Positions 55,248-64,000 of a stretch of DNA of 64,000 nt are shown piece after piece (the stretch's first letter is position 1; every line of letters starts with the position of its first letter). The position numbers and the translations under genes are program-made. The stretch is from Polyangium spumosum (lineage in GTDB: Bacteria; Myxococcota_A; Polyangia; Polyangiales; Polyangiaceae). Under the pieces are notes generated by a model. That model was given only the letters and a program-made list of their open reading frames with translations, did not search any database and was not told where the DNA came from. The DNA lies in assembly GCF_009649845.1 (NCBI RefSeq), contig NZ_WJIE01000003.1:124001-188000 (forward strand), written 5' to 3'.

Positions 55248-56570
55248 CTACAAGGCGACGACCGGATCACAGGCCAAGCCCAGCAGCTCGCCGCGGATCT
55301 CGCCCACGAGATAAATCGACCCCGCCACGACGACGAGGTCCGATGGGCCCGCCACGACGAGCGCCCGCCGGATCGCCTCGCGCCCCTCGGGCGCCACGAG
55401 CCCGGCAAAACGCGCCGAAAGCTCGGTCGCCTTCACCGGCGCCCGCCCCTTCGGCTCGGCATAAATGCGCCGATCGGCGAGCGGGCCGAGCACGTCGAGC
55501 ATACCCACCCACGCCTTGTCCGCGAGCGCCCCGAAGACGAGCACCACCCGATCGGGCGATAGCCCGAGGGAACACACGTGCTCGGCCAGCGCAGCGGCGC
55601 CGTGGGGATTGTGCGCGCAATCGAGGAGGACGGTTTTTCCTGCCCTCTCGATGCGCTCGAGCCGCCCCGGCCAGCGCGCCGCCGCGAGGCCCCGCGTGAT
55701 GAGCTCCGGCCGCGCTTTCAACGCGGGCATCGACGACACCACGAGCGCCGTTGCCACCGCCGCATTGCCGATTTGATGCGCGCCGGCGAGCCCGAGCTCG
55801 GCCTCGACGACCTCCGGCAAGAGCCCCTCGATCCGCGCACGCCCGTCCGGGAGCGCCCGCGCCTCGAACACGCAGACCCCGTCCGCATTCGTGGCCCGCT
55901 CGCTCGGCCGCGCCACGCGCAGCACCGGCCCCGCGCCCACGTCCCTCGCCACCTCGAGCGCCGCCGCGAGCGCCTCGTCGTCGAGCGGACCCAGCACGAC
56001 GGGCACGTCGCGCCGGAAGATGCCCGCCTTGTCCCGCGTGATGGCCCCGCGCGTCTCGCCGAGCAGCGCGGTGTGGTCGAGCGCGACCGACGTGATCGCC
56101 GTCCCGAGCGGCCGTTCGAGCACGTTCGTCGCGTCGAGCCGCCCCCCGATCCCGACCTCGATCACGCCCACCTCGACGTCCGCCGCGTCGAACGCGACGA
56201 ACGCCGCGAGCGTCATCGCCTCGAAAAACGTGAGCCCCTCCGGCGCGACCACGAGCACCCGCTCGAGCGCGTCCGCGAGCGCGAGCTCCGCAATGGGCTC
56301 GCCGTCCACGCGGATACGCTCGGCGAAGCGGCAGAGGTGCGGCGACGTGTAAAGCCCGGTCCGGAGGCCCGCCTCCCGCGTGATCGCCTCGACCATCGCG
56401 CTCGTCGAGCCCTTGCCGTTCGTCCCCGTGACATGGACGAACCGCCGCTTCGCCTCGGGGTTGCCCAGCGCCGCGAGCGCGGCGTGCATGCGATCGAGGC
56501 CGAGCGACATGCCCCGGCCCGCGCGACGCATGAGGTCGTCGACGAGGGGGATCAGGCGTGAAGAGGTCAT
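55248..56570 (-). CDS. folC: Dihydrofolate synthase / folylpolyglutamate synthase
   Basis: A 440-residue Mur-ligase-family enzyme that adds glutamate to dihydropteroate and then to tetrahydrofolate. The ATP loop is GTNGKGSTSAM (49-59). The second block is TSPHLCRFAERIRV, the central-domain marker is GIGGRLDATNVL, and the C-terminal domain has LLDCAHNPHGAAALAEH. It starts 4 nt after accD's stop. AccD-FolC adjacency is common in bacteria, and here the genes form the end of the scoA-scoB-accD-folC operon. It is a distant relative of the CapB-like ligase in this window but carries the normal folC motif set and length. Confidence 0.94.
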   Translation of the reverse strand: MTSSRLIPLVDDLMRRAGRGMSLGLDRMHAALAALGNPEAKRRFVHVTGTNGKGSTSAMVEAITREAGLRTGLYTSPHLCRFAERIRVDGEPIAELALADALERVLVVAPEGLTFFEAMTLAAFVAFDAADVEVGVIEVGIGGRLDATNVLERPLGTAITSVALDHTALLGETRGAITRDKAGIFRRDVPVVLGPLDDEALAAALEVARDVGAGPVLRVARPSERATNADGVCVFEARALPDGRARIEGLLPEVVEAELGLAGAHQIGNAAVATALVVSSMPALKARPELITRGLAAARWPGRLERIERAGKTVLLDCAHNPHGAAALAEHVCSLGLSPDRVVLVFGALADKAWVGMLDVLGPLADRRIYAEPKGRAPVKATELSARFAGLVAPEGREAIRRALVVAGPSDLVVVAGSIYLVGEIRGELLGLACDPVVAL

Positions 56571-56574
56571 CCGA

Positions 56575-57432
56575 TCAGCGCGGCATCCGAGCGGCGCGCC
56601 CGTCCTGCAGGTGATCGAGCAAGAGCCCGATCGTCTGCTTCATCATGAGCCGAGGGACGATCGCGTCGATCATGCCGTGCTCCAGCAAGAACTCTGCGCG
56701 CTGGAAGCCCGGCGGCAAGGTCTGCCGGATCGTCGTCTCGATGACCCGCGGCCCCGCGAAGCCGATGAGGGCCTTCGGCTCGGCGATGTTGACGTCGCCG
56801 AGGAACGCGAAGCTCGCGGCCACGCCGCCGGTCGTCGGGTGCAAGAGGACCGAGAGGAAGGGCAGGCGCCGCTGCCGGAAGCGCTCGAGCGCCGACACGC
56901 TCTTCGCCATCTGCATGAGCGAGAGGATGCCCTCCTGCATACGCGCGCCGCCCGAGGCCGAGAGCAAGACGACCGGCAGCTCCTCCTCGGCGGCGCGCTC
57001 GAAGAGGCGCGTGATCTTCTCGCCGACGACCGAGCCCATGCTCCCGCCCATGAAGGCAAAGACGAACGCGCCGTAGCCGATCGGCCGGCCGCCGAGGCTC
57101 GCCTTGCCGATCTCGATGCCCTCACGCGCGCCGGTCTTCTTCTGCGCGGCGCTGATCCGGTCCCTGTAGCTCCGGCCGTCGCTGAAGCGCAGCGGGTCGT
57201 CGGGCGCGAGGTGCTCGTCCCAGGCTTCGAGCGCGCCGTCGTCGCAGAGCAGCGCCCGCCAGCCCTTCGCGGAGAGCTTGTGGTGGTGGTCGCAGCGCGG
57301 ACAAACCTCGAAGCTCGCGGCGAGGACGTCGGCCGTGATGGTCTCGCCGCAGCCCTCGCAGCGCCGGAAGACGCCCGCGCCGATCGAGCGCTTTTCCCCG
57401 GCGCTGGGCGGGTTTTTGTCGGGCCAGCTCAT
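56575..57432 (-). CDS. accD: Acetyl-CoA carboxylase, carboxyltransferase beta subunit
   Basis: A 285-residue subunit that, with AccA, transfers carboxyl from biotin to acetyl-CoA for malonyl-CoA and fatty acid synthesis. The zinc finger CEGC...CPRC (Cys25, 28, 44, 47) is complete. The crotonase-type core shows [35 protein letters not shown] and FAGPRVIE, as in E. coli AccD. The start at 57432 overlaps the scoB stop (ATGA); a longer in-frame upstream extension would read into scoB and is not real. AccA is not next to it. Confidence 0.96.
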   Translation of the reverse strand: MSWPDKNPPSAGEKRSIGAGVFRRCEGCGETITADVLAASFEVCPRCDHHHKLSAKGWRALLCDDGALEAWDEHLAPDDPLRFSDGRSYRDRISAAQKKTGAREGIEIGKASLGGRPIGYGAFVFAFMGGSMGSVVGEKITRLFERAAEEELPVVLLSASGGARMQEGILSLMQMAKSVSALERFRQRRLPFLSVLLHPTTGGVAASFAFLGDVNIAEPKALIGFAGPRVIETTIRQTLPPGFQRAEFLLEHGMIDAIVPRLMMKQTIGLLLDHLQDGRAARMPR

Positions 57433-58109
57433 GTGGACGAGGCTTGGGCGCCGCCGAGGTCGATCTCCTTCACGTCGTGCGGCACCTTGAGCGCCGGCTC
57501 GGTCTTCGCCTGCACCTCGCGCGCGGAGACCCCCGGCGCGAGCTCGCGCAGGACGAGGCCCTCGGGCGTGACGTCGATGACCGAGAGGTCCGTGATGATC
57601 CGGTGCACGACGCCCCGGCCCGTGAGCGGCAGGGCGCACTCGCGCAGGATCTTGGGCGAGCCGTTCTTCGCGGCGTGGTCCATGATCACGACGACGCGCT
57701 TGGCCGAGACGACGAGGTCCATCGCGCCGCCCATGCCCTTGACCATCTTGCCCGGGATCATCCAGTTCGCGAGGTCGCCCTTCTCGGAGACCTCCATCGC
57801 GCCGAGGATCGCGAGGTCGATGTGGCCGCCGCGGATCATCGCGAAGCTCTCCGCGCTCGAGAACGTGGCCGAGCCGGGCATCATCGTCACGGTCTCTTTG
57901 CCAGCGTTGATGAGGTCCGCGTCCTCCTTGCCCGACTCCGGGTAGGGGCCGATGCCGAGCAGGCCATTTTCGCTCTGGAGCACGACGTCCATCCCGCTGG
58001 GGATGAAGTTCGCGACCAGGGTCGGCATGCCGATGCCGAGGTTCACGTAGAAGCCGTCACGCAGCTCCTGGGCCGCGCGGCGTGCGATCTGCTCTCGCGA
58101 GAGGCTCAT
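57429..58109 (-). CDS. scoB: 3-oxoacid CoA-transferase, subunit B
   Basis: A 226-residue subunit of a succinyl-CoA:3-oxoacid (or related) CoA-transferase. The active-site Glu lies in SENGLLG (Glu47). The family blocks [26 protein letters not shown] and [14 protein letters not shown] follow. With subunit A it moves CoA between succinate and acetoacetate-type acids in the cytoplasm. The start follows 3 nt after the scoA stop and its own stop overlaps accD. That order ties ketoacid activation to malonyl-CoA formation, probably to feed acetoacetate-derived acetyl-CoA into lipid synthesis. Confidence 0.94.
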   Translation of the reverse strand: MSLSREQIARRAAQELRDGFYVNLGIGMPTLVANFIPSGMDVVLQSENGLLGIGPYPESGKEDADLINAGKETVTMMPGSATFSSAESFAMIRGGHIDLAILGAMEVSEKGDLANWMIPGKMVKGMGGAMDLVVSAKRVVVIMDHAAKNGSPKILRECALPLTGRGVVHRIITDLSVIDVTPEGLVLRELAPGVSAREVQAKTEPALKVPHDVKEIDLGGAQASST

Positions 58110-58112
58110 CGG

Positions 58113-58880
58113 TTACTCCTTCGCTCCCGCTGCGGGCTTCTGGACGGTCCTGCGCTCGATGCGCTTTTCGTACTTCGCGCCCTGGACCACGCGGTGCACG
58201 TAGAGGCCCGGCGTGTGGATCGTGTCCGGATCGAGCGAGCCGACCTCCACGAGCTCCTCGACCTCGGCGATCGTCACCTTCGCGGCCGTGGCCATCATCG
58301 GGTTGAAGTTCATCGCCGTCTTTCGGTAGACGAGGTTGCCGTACCGATCCCCCTTCCAGGCCTTCACGATGGCGAAGTCGCCCTGGATCGCGGGCTCGAG
58401 CACGTAATCCCGACCATTGAAGGATCGGATCTCCTTCTTCTCGGAGTACTTCTTCACCGAGCCATCGGCGTTGTAGAGGACGGGCAGGCCGCCCTCGCTG
58501 ATGGCCGTGTGCGCGCCCGTCGGGGTGTAAAACGCCGGAATGCCCGCGCCGCCGGCCCGGATGCGCTCGGCGAGCGTGCCTTGCGGCGTGAGCTCGACCT
58601 CGAGCTCACCCGAGAGGTACTGGCGCTCGAACTCCTTGTTTTCGCCGACGTAGGACGAAATCATCTTCCGGATTTGCTTGTTCCGGAGGAGCACGCCGAG
58701 GCCAAAATCGTCGACGCCGCAGTTGTTCGAGACGACGACGAGGTCCTTCGTGCCGAGCTCGCGCAGCGCGGCGATGCAGTTCTCGGGGATCCCGCAGAGG
58801 CCGAAGCCGCCCGCGAGGATCGTCGCGCCGTCGGGGATGTCCCGACACGCGTCGAGGGCGCTCTGGTAGACCTTGTTCAT
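58113..58880 (-). CDS. scoA: 3-oxoacid CoA-transferase, subunit A
   Basis: A 255-residue alpha subunit. The N-terminal block [20 protein letters not shown] contains the CoA-binding Gly-rich loop. It is followed by [17 protein letters not shown] and [20 protein letters not shown], all typical of ScoA/AtoD, and [20 protein letters not shown] near the end. The ATG at 58880 fits the family start; an upstream in-frame extension is unlike the family and overlaps the divergent gene's region. It is the first gene of the scoA-scoB-accD-folC operon. The promoter must lie in the short divergent gap 58881-58966, where I see no clear consensus. Confidence 0.94.
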   Translation of the reverse strand: MNKVYQSALDACRDIPDGATILAGGFGLCGIPENCIAALRELGTKDLVVVSNNCGVDDFGLGVLLRNKQIRKMISSYVGENKEFERQYLSGELEVELTPQGTLAERIRAGGAGIPAFYTPTGAHTAISEGGLPVLYNADGSVKKYSEKKEIRSFNGRDYVLEPAIQGDFAIVKAWKGDRYGNLVYRKTAMNFNPMMATAAKVTIAEVEELVEVGSLDPDTIHTPGLYVHRVVQGAKYEKRIERRTVQKPAAGAKE

Positions 58881-58966
58881 ACGGCCCGGAGTGCTACCAG
58901 AGCCGCGCCCAGGTGGCCAGGGGGATCCCTCGAACTTGGCCCCGCCCGCGGCGCAGGCGTATTCCC

Positions 58967-60211
58967 GTGGCCGTGAGCCGCCCCTTCCGCTCCCTCGCCG
59001 CCGCGCTCGCGATTGCGCTCTGCGGCATGCCCACGACGCCCGCCGAAGCCGCGCCTCCCGCGCCCGCCGCGCCGCAGGCCGCCCGCGCAGGGGCGCACAA
59101 GCCCCCGAGCCCTGCACGACGCGCCAGGACGGAGCCGCCAGCGACGGGACGCTCGGGACGGGCGAGCAAGGGCAAGCCCGAGGCGACGCGCCCCGCGAAG
59201 AAGCCCGCGCCTCCGCCGCGCGCCGATTCCGTCGGCCCGCCGAACGACGGACGCCTCGAAGGAGGCATTCGGCTCGATACGACGAAGAAGCCCTACCTGC
59301 GCGTCGTGCCGGCCTACAATTACAAGGACATGGACACGCGCTGGGGCCTGCCCGCGCTCGTCCACGCGCTCGATCGCGCGGCGAAGGCCGTGCACAAGAA
59401 GTTCCCGGGCGCGGTGCTCGGCGTCGGCGACATCTCGCGCAAGGGCGGCGGCGAGCTCGCGCATCACCACTCGCACGAGAGCGGGCGCGACGCGGACCTC
59501 GGGTTTTACCTGGTCAATGAGAAGGGCCAGCCCGTGCTGCGCCACGGGTTCGTGAAGGTCGACGAGAAGCTCACGGTCCCGAGCGTGCCGGGCGCGCGCT
59601 TCGACGTCCCGCGGAACTGGCTCTTTCTGCAGAACCTCCTGCTCGACCGCCAGGCGCGCGTGAGCCACGTCTTCGTGGCCGACCCGATCAAGCACGCCCT
59701 GCTCGCCCACGCCCGCGCGCGCGGCGTCTCCCGCGCCCTCTACGTGCGGGCCGCGCAGGTCATGATGCAGCCCACGGGCGGTTTGCCGCACGACGACCAT
59801 TTCCACGTGCGTATCTCGTGCCCGCCCTCGATGAAGAAGAGCTGCGTCGAGATCGCCAAGAACGCGCCGAGCAAGGCGCGGCTGAAGATGGCGAAGAAGG
59901 GCAAACGCGGCATGAAGACCCCGGCGCGCCGCGCCGCCGCGCCCCCGCCGGCGGCCCCGCGCCGCACCTCCGAGGTGCAGACCAAGGGCGAGCGCACGGG
60001 CGGCATTTACCTCTCCCGCACCACGAAAGCGACGACGGGCCCGGACGTCCCGGTCTCGCTCTGGGCGCTCGCAGGCGCCGCAATCGGCCGGGGCGACGCG
60101 GCGCGCGCCGCCGCGGAGAAGGCCAACGACGGGCGCGACGAGGCCGCCTCCGACGCCGCCGACGTGAAGGAAGCCGTCGACGAGGAAGGCGCGCCGCGGA
60201 TCACGCGGTGA
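58967..60211 (+). CDS. Penicillin-insensitive murein endopeptidase (MepA-type, LAS family)
   Basis: A 414-residue exported protein. The GTG at 58967 opens a signal peptide ([22 protein letters not shown]). A Pro/Arg/Lys-rich disordered stretch (about 30-90) follows, then a MepA-like LAS metallopeptidase domain (about 95-290). The zinc motifs are [13 protein letters not shown] and, later, [12 protein letters not shown]. MepA cuts D-Ala-mDAP cross-links in peptidoglycan. The remaining 120 residues are basic, then Ala/Asp/Glu-rich, and have no counterpart in E. coli MepA; they may bind wall or anionic polymer. A GTG at 58913 would add residues before the signal and is less likely. The gene is divergent from scoA. 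Confidence 0.85.
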   Translation: MAVSRPFRSLAAALAIALCGMPTTPAEAAPPAPAAPQAARAGAHKPPSPARRARTEPPATGRSGRASKGKPEATRPAKKPAPPPRADSVGPPNDGRLEGGIRLDTTKKPYLRVVPAYNYKDMDTRWGLPALVHALDRAAKAVHKKFPGAVLGVGDISRKGGGELAHHHSHESGRDADLGFYLVNEKGQPVLRHGFVKVDEKLTVPSVPGARFDVPRNWLFLQNLLLDRQARVSHVFVADPIKHALLAHARARGVSRALYVRAAQVMMQPTGGLPHDDHFHVRISCPPSMKKSCVEIAKNAPSKARLKMAKKGKRGMKTPARRAAAPPPAAPRRTSEVQTKGERTGGIYLSRTTKATTGPDVPVSLWALAGAAIGRGDAARAAAEKANDGRDEAASDAADVKEAVDEEGAPRITR

Positions 60212-60297
60212 CGAAACATTGGCGCCCGAACCATCTGGCGCCGCCGCGCGCGAGCCCTGTTGCGCCGGGCGGGCCGTCGCTGGTACGTTGACCGGTC

Positions 60298-60855
60298 ATG
60301 TCTCCGGGTCGACTCAGCCCTTTTCCGAAGCGCAAGAGCAGCACGAAGGTCCGTGCCCAGAGGCCGGGGTCGATCGCGCCGCCGCGCGCGAGCGTCCCGC
60401 CGCCGCTCTTTGATCCGGCGAGCGAGCTTCAGGCCGTGCTCGCCGAGCTCTCGCCGCACGGCGTCGCCGCCCTCCTCGCCCACGCGCGCAAGCTTCGCGA
60501 CGACGAGCGCCGCCGCGGCGCGACGCCTCCGCTCATCGTGCTCTCCCCGCGTGATTTCGCGGCCCGCGTGGTGCATGCCGCGAGCGAGGTGATCGTGGCG
60601 CGGGACGAGGGCAAGGTGTTCGTCGCCGCGCTCTTCCGTTCGCTCGAGGAGCGCGGCGAGGCATCCGGGCTCGGGCTCGCCGAGTTCAAGAACCGGCTGC
60701 TCATGGCGCACCAGGCGGGGCTGCTCGTCCTGAGCCGCTTCGAGCCGAACGAGCGCGCCGACGCCGCGACCGTCACGGCCTCCGAGATTCGCCACCTCGG
60801 CGCGATGTACCACCTCGTGCTCGTGCGCCGTTCCAAAGGAGAGAGCTCGAAGTAA
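60298..60855 (+). CDS. Hypothetical protein
   Basis: A 185-residue cytoplasmic protein that I do not recognise. The N-terminus is basic and disordered-looking (Pro/Arg/Ser/Lys, about 1-38). A helical body follows, with AARVVHAASEVIVARDEGKV and a winged-helix-like end (LGLAEFKNRLLMAHQAGLLV, LSRFEP) that resembles small replication- or transcription-associated wHTH proteins. Nothing in the motif set fixes a function. It lies 86 bp downstream of the MepA-type gene and 13 bp before the next gene on the same strand, so it may be co-transcribed with the membrane protein. Confidence 0.7.
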   Translation: MSPGRLSPFPKRKSSTKVRAQRPGSIAPPRASVPPPLFDPASELQAVLAELSPHGVAALLAHARKLRDDERRRGATPPLIVLSPRDFAARVVHAASEVIVARDEGKVFVAALFRSLEERGEASGLGLAEFKNRLLMAHQAGLLVLSRFEPNERADAATVTASEIRHLGAMYHLVLVRRSKGESSK

Positions 60856-60868
60856 ACTCGGGGCGACA

Positions 60869-61636
60869 ATGGCGCCTCCGGCCGACGAAGAGAGCCCCCC
60901 GCATGGCTCGGCGACGCCGCCGCTCGCCGTGCGCGCCGCGGCGCTCTTCGTGATCGGCTCGGTCGCCTGCTCGTGTTTGCTGCTCGGCGCCGCGATGGCC
61001 CTGTATCCCGGCGGCACGTGGCTCGATCGGGCCGCCGCCGGGCACGACTTCTTCCGCAATTTCCTCTGTGACCTGACGGCCGATCGTGCCCTCGATGGGC
61101 GGACGAACCCGGGCGCGTGGCTCGCCAAGGCGGGGATGATGGCCCTCGCGGCGGGCACGTTGCCGTTCTGGTTTCTGGTCACGCGGCTCTTCGCGGCGCG
61201 GGTCGGGCTCTCGGTCGCCGTGCGTGTCTTCGGGCTCGCCTCGGCGCTCGCGGCGACGCTGGTCCCGCTCGCGCCCTCGCAGCGGTATGGTTTGCTCCAC
61301 GCGCTGCTCATTCTCGTCGCGGGGGCGCCGGGGCTCGTCGCGGCCGCGCTCGCCACCTTTGGATTGCTTTCGGCGAAGGGCGGCCCGCGAGCGCCCGCGC
61401 GCCTCGCGGCATGCACCGTGGGCCTCGCGGCCCTCGACGGCGCGCTTTATGCGGCGCACGTCGCCTCGGGGGAGGAGGTCCCCTCGGCGCTGCTGCCCGC
61501 GCTGCAAAAGCTCGCCGCGCTCGCGCTCGTCGCCTGGATGACGGGCACGGCGGTGATCACCGCGACGCTCAATCGTCCTTCGTCGCGCAGGACATCTCCA
61601 GGAGCCCAAAAGGCACGGCCCTCGCCCCGCCGGTGA
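60869..61636 (+). CDS. Multi-pass membrane protein (DUF998-like)
   Basis: A 255-residue integral membrane protein with about six to seven hydrophobic segments (for example AALFVIGSVACSCLLLGAAM, MMALAAGTLPFWFLVTRLF and LLHALLILVAGAPGLVAAAL). FFRNFLCDLTADRALDGR lies in the first loop. The arrangement resembles DUF998-type membrane proteins, whose role is unknown. A basic, disordered C-terminal tail (SSRRTSPGAQKARPSPRR) runs into the 3' end of the convergent lipoprotein gene, overlapping it by 68 bp. That is unusually long for this window, so the true stop or the neighbour's end deserves checking. Confidence 0.72.
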   Translation: MAPPADEESPPHGSATPPLAVRAAALFVIGSVACSCLLLGAAMALYPGGTWLDRAAAGHDFFRNFLCDLTADRALDGRTNPGAWLAKAGMMALAAGTLPFWFLVTRLFAARVGLSVAVRVFGLASALAATLVPLAPSQRYGLLHALLILVAGAPGLVAAALATFGLLSAKGGPRAPARLAACTVGLAALDGALYAAHVASGEEVPSALLPALQKLAALALVAWMTGTAVITATLNRPSSRRTSPGAQKARPSPRR

Positions 61637-62813
61637 ACCGGAAGTTCCAGAGGTATTCGCCCTCGGGGCAGGTCGAGCCGTGGAAGAAGTCCACCTCCGT
61701 CACGCAAAACCCGCTCGGACAGTCCGGGCAATCGGGCGAGGTGCGGCACGCCTCGAGGTCGGCGCCCTCGTGCTGGACGATCTCGCAACGACGCAGCTTC
61801 TCACCACCATACTCGGCGAACGCCTCCCCCTCGGTCGGATCACGCCATCCTTTGGCCGGATCACATTGCTCGAGGTCCGGCTGCGCGACGTGGAACTTGC
61901 ATTCGGCGCGCCCGCTCGCGTCGATCTGGAGGGGTCGCTCCAGGCAGGGGAGGCCGCAGCTCAGGAAGTAAGACGTCCCGAGCATGTTCGCCCACGCCGT
62001 TTTGTCGTCGCACGGCCACGCGTAATCGGTCGAATACACGAGCTTGCCCCACGCTTCGAGGCGCGTCTTGCCTTGCTTGAAGATCTGGCATCCGAACTCC
62101 CCCGCGTTCGACGGCACGACGAGGCTCATCCGGTACGTCGAATCGCGCGCGAGCTCGCTCGGGAGCAGATCCGCGGGGGGCGCCACGTCCTCGTCGTCGC
62201 GCGTGCTCGCGAGGAGCAGCGCATGCATCGTGCCTCGCGCGAGCGACGCGACAAACTCCGCCTCCGCGTCGGTCTCGGGCGCATGCAATCCCTCCATGAG
62301 ATCGAGCGCGCGGCGCGCCGCCCGCAGCGGCCGGTAGCTCTCGCCCGGCGCCGCGAGCCGCGCCTCCAGGGCCTCGGCGGCCGCGGCCACGACGGCGTCG
62401 ACCTCCTCGGCCTTCGAGGTGATCGTCTTCCACGCGAGCGCCGGCCGGTCGATCGGCGTGACGAGCGAAAGCGCGGTCGGGGCGCTCGGACGCACGATGA
62501 CCACCTGATCATCACCCGGGCGCCATTCGGCGGGATCGTTGGTCCCCCAGCAGCCGTCCTCTCGAGACCGCACGTTGCCGAGCAGGGCCGCGCGGAGCGC
62601 CTCCGTCGCGTGCTGCCGGAGCTCGGCCGCCTCCGGCGTATCTGCGTCATCGACGACGAGCACGTATACGTTCGGCGTCCCCCGGCCGACGTACATTTGC
62701 GATTCATAGAGCGCCGTCGTGCTCGGCGTGACCGGCACGGCCGCCGGCCCATCACACGCCGTCGCCGCCAGACCCGCGGAAAAGGAAAGAAAGAGCGTCG
62801 GTACCCACTTCAT
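61569..62813 (-). CDS. Hypothetical Cys-rich lipoprotein
   Basis: A 414-residue exported lipoprotein. The ATG at 62813 opens a signal with lipobox (KWVPTLFLSFSAGLAATAC). The N-terminal half looks like an alpha/beta domain with a strand-Asp-Asp pattern (VYVLVVDDADTPEAAELRQH), possibly a VWA-like or ligand-binding fold. The C-terminal third is Cys-rich in CxxC-like spacing (CRTSPDCPDCPSGFC, YFLSCGLPCLERPL), suggesting disulfides. No named family was recognised. Similar myxobacterial surface lipoproteins have no proven roles. Its final 68 bp overlap the convergent membrane-protein gene. Confidence 0.7.
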   Translation of the reverse strand: MKWVPTLFLSFSAGLAATACDGPAAVPVTPSTTALYESQMYVGRGTPNVYVLVVDDADTPEAAELRQHATEALRAALLGNVRSREDGCWGTNDPAEWRPGDDQVVIVRPSAPTALSLVTPIDRPALAWKTITSKAEEVDAVVAAAAEALEARLAAPGESYRPLRAARRALDLMEGLHAPETDAEAEFVASLARGTMHALLLASTRDDEDVAPPADLLPSELARDSTYRMSLVVPSNAGEFGCQIFKQGKTRLEAWGKLVYSTDYAWPCDDKTAWANMLGTSYFLSCGLPCLERPLQIDASGRAECKFHVAQPDLEQCDPAKGWRDPTEGEAFAEYGGEKLRRCEIVQHEGADLEACRTSPDCPDCPSGFCVTEVDFFHGSTCPEGEYLWNFRFTGGARAVPFGLLEMSCATKDD

Positions 62814-62937
62814 GGCCGTCGCGTGCGGCAAACGGCATGCCCATGGTCCAGCGTGGTACTTGCCCTCGAAATCGCCGGTGTTCGTGCGCCCGGCGGCAAC
62901 TCGACGGCGCCCCGCGCCTACGTCGTTGGCAGTCCCA

Positions 62938-64000
62938 TCAACTGAGGAGCGCCATCAAATCGTCGCGCGTGATCCCCGCCGCCTGCGCCGCCTCGCCGAG
63001 CGCCGCGTCGGCCACGAGCCGCTTTTTCTCCTGCAACGCGAGGATCCGCTCCTCCACCGTGTCCTTGGCCACGAGCCGATACACGAAGACGGGTTTGTCC
63101 TGACCGATACGGTGCGCGCGGTCCGCGGCCTGGTCCTCGACGGCCGGGTTCCACCACGGATCCATCAAGAACACGTGATCGGCGGCGGTCAGGTTGAGGC
63201 CCGTTCCGCCGGCCTTGAGCGAGAGCAGCATCACGGGCGGGCCCCCTTCGGCCTGGAACGCGTTCACCACGCCCGCGCGATCCACGGTCGAGCCGTCGAG
63301 CCGATTGAAAGAAATCCCGGCCTCGGCGAGGTGCGGCTCGATGAGGTCGAGCAGCGACGTCCATTGCGAGAACACGAGCGCCTTGTGGCCGTCCGCCGCC
63401 GCGTCGGAGAGCGCCTCGACGAGCGCCTCCACCTTCGACGACCCCGAAGCCGCCTGCCCCGGCACGAGCGCCGCGTGGCAAGCGGCCTGCCTCAGCCGGA
63501 GCAGCGCCTCGAGCGCGGCGAGCACGCTGCCGCCCTCGGCGAGGCGCTTCACCACGTCATTCAGCGTCGCCGCGCGCACGGCGTCGTACACCGCGCGCTC
63601 CTTCTCGTCGAGCTCCACGCTGAGCACGCCGTCGGTGCGCGGCGGCAGCTCGGGCGCGACCTCGCGCTTCAGCCTGCGCAGCACGAAGGGGCGGATCCGC
63701 TCCCGCAATCGCTCGGCCGCGCCGGCGTGGCCGTCCTCGATCGGCGCGGCGTAACGCGCCTTGAAATCGCCCCGCCCCCCGAGGAGCCCGCGGTTCGCGA
63801 AATGCATCTGGCTCCAGAGCTCCTCGAGCCGGTTCTCCACGGGCGTGCCGCTGAGCGCCACCTTGAATTTCCCGCGCAATGCATACGCGGCCCGCGCGAC
63901 CTGGCTGTCGGGGTTCTTGATGGCCTGCGCCTCGTCGAGCACGATCGTGTCCCACTCCACGGCCGAGAGCGCCTCGACGTCGATGCGCATCATCGAATAC
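62938..64000 (-). CDS. SNF2-family helicase, C-terminal part (5' end outside window)
   Basis: The frame is open to the window edge, so the N-terminus is missing. What remains (about 354 residues) is the end of the first RecA-like domain and the complete second one. It has DEAQ box [12 protein letters not shown], motif [40 protein letters not shown], motif [22 protein letters not shown] and [19 protein letters not shown], and motif [13 protein letters not shown]. This is the standard Swi2/Snf2 DNA-translocase pattern of bacterial HepA/SNF2 proteins. There is no nuclease domain at the C-terminus. The target complex cannot be inferred from this fragment. Confidence 0.93.
   Translation of the reverse strand, partial: YSMMRIDVEALSAVEWDTIVLDEAQAIKNPDSQVARAAYALRGKFKVALSGTPVENRLEELWSQMHFANRGLLGGRGDFKARYAAPIEDGHAGAAERLRERIRPFVLRRLKREVAPELPPRTDGVLSVELDEKERAVYDAVRAATLNDVVKRLAEGGSVLAALEALLRLRQAACHAALVPGQAASGSSKVEALVEALSDAAADGHKALVFSQWTSLLDLIEPHLAEAGISFNRLDGSTVDRAGVVNAFQAEGGPPVMLLSLKAGGTGLNLTAADHVFLMDPWWNPAVEDQAADRAHRIGQDKPVFVYRLVAKDTVEERILALQEKKRLVADAALGEAAQAAGITRDDLMALLS

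Overview
This window is high-GC, densely packed bacterial DNA. It has short intergenic gaps, many 4-nt start/stop overlaps, many lipoproteins carrying Gly/Ser-rich linkers (GGAGG..., poly-Ser), MopE-type DxDGDG motifs, CHASE2 and hybrid sensor kinases, and PBP1C plus alpha-2-macroglobulin. This style fits a Gram-negative myxobacterium, most likely the Polyangium/Sorangium side of Myxococcota; that placement is inferred from gene style, not from a marker gene. I saw no rRNA, tRNA, insertion sequence or CRISPR array.

Layout. 1-8.5 kb: 3' end of pyruvate phosphate dikinase, a PspA/IM30 protein, a formylglycine-generating-enzyme-fold lipoprotein, a CHASE2 sensor with a degenerate kinase domain, and a secreted sedolisin (S53) protease lipoprotein. 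8.6-24.7 kb: five co-directional genes joined by four successive 4-nt overlaps. The first encodes a tandem-duplicated CapC/PgsC membrane protein with a large extra domain, and the last a giant CapB/PgsB-type amide ligase. Between them lie a membrane-anchored periplasmic protein, a lipoprotein resembling poly-gamma-glutamate hydrolases, and a 1616-aa exported protein ending in a probable outer-membrane beta-barrel. I read this as a candidate, apparently undescribed, envelope-spanning machine that makes and exports a poly-gamma-glutamate-like polymer in a Gram-negative cell. It is the main discovery candidate.

24.7-28 kb: a convergent two-gene operon (KamA-family radical SAM aminomutase, glutamine-dependent asparagine synthetase). 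Its promoter carries two TTTGANNTCAAA palindromes 21 bp apart. 28-44 kb: PAS-STAS regulator, MpaB/Lcp-family protein, AAA ATPase, PBP1C plus alpha-2-macroglobulin, a small lipoprotein, and a Tim44-like/TPM/lipoprotein operon. 44-51 kb: small and membrane proteins, a hybrid histidine kinase with two receivers and HPt, and a radical SAM/SPASM protein.

50.8-51.7 kb: a small two-gene module resembling antitoxin plus RelE/ParE-type toxin. It is preceded by about 13 copies of a 21-23-bp repeat, each centred on a GGACGA-NN-TCGTCC-type palindrome. 51.7-64 kb: an unknown protein, alpha/beta hydrolase, soluble transhydrogenase, a scoA-scoB-accD-folC operon for acyl-CoA and folate metabolism, a MepA-type endopeptidase, several hypothetical or membrane proteins, and the C-terminal part of a SNF2 helicase that runs off the window end.
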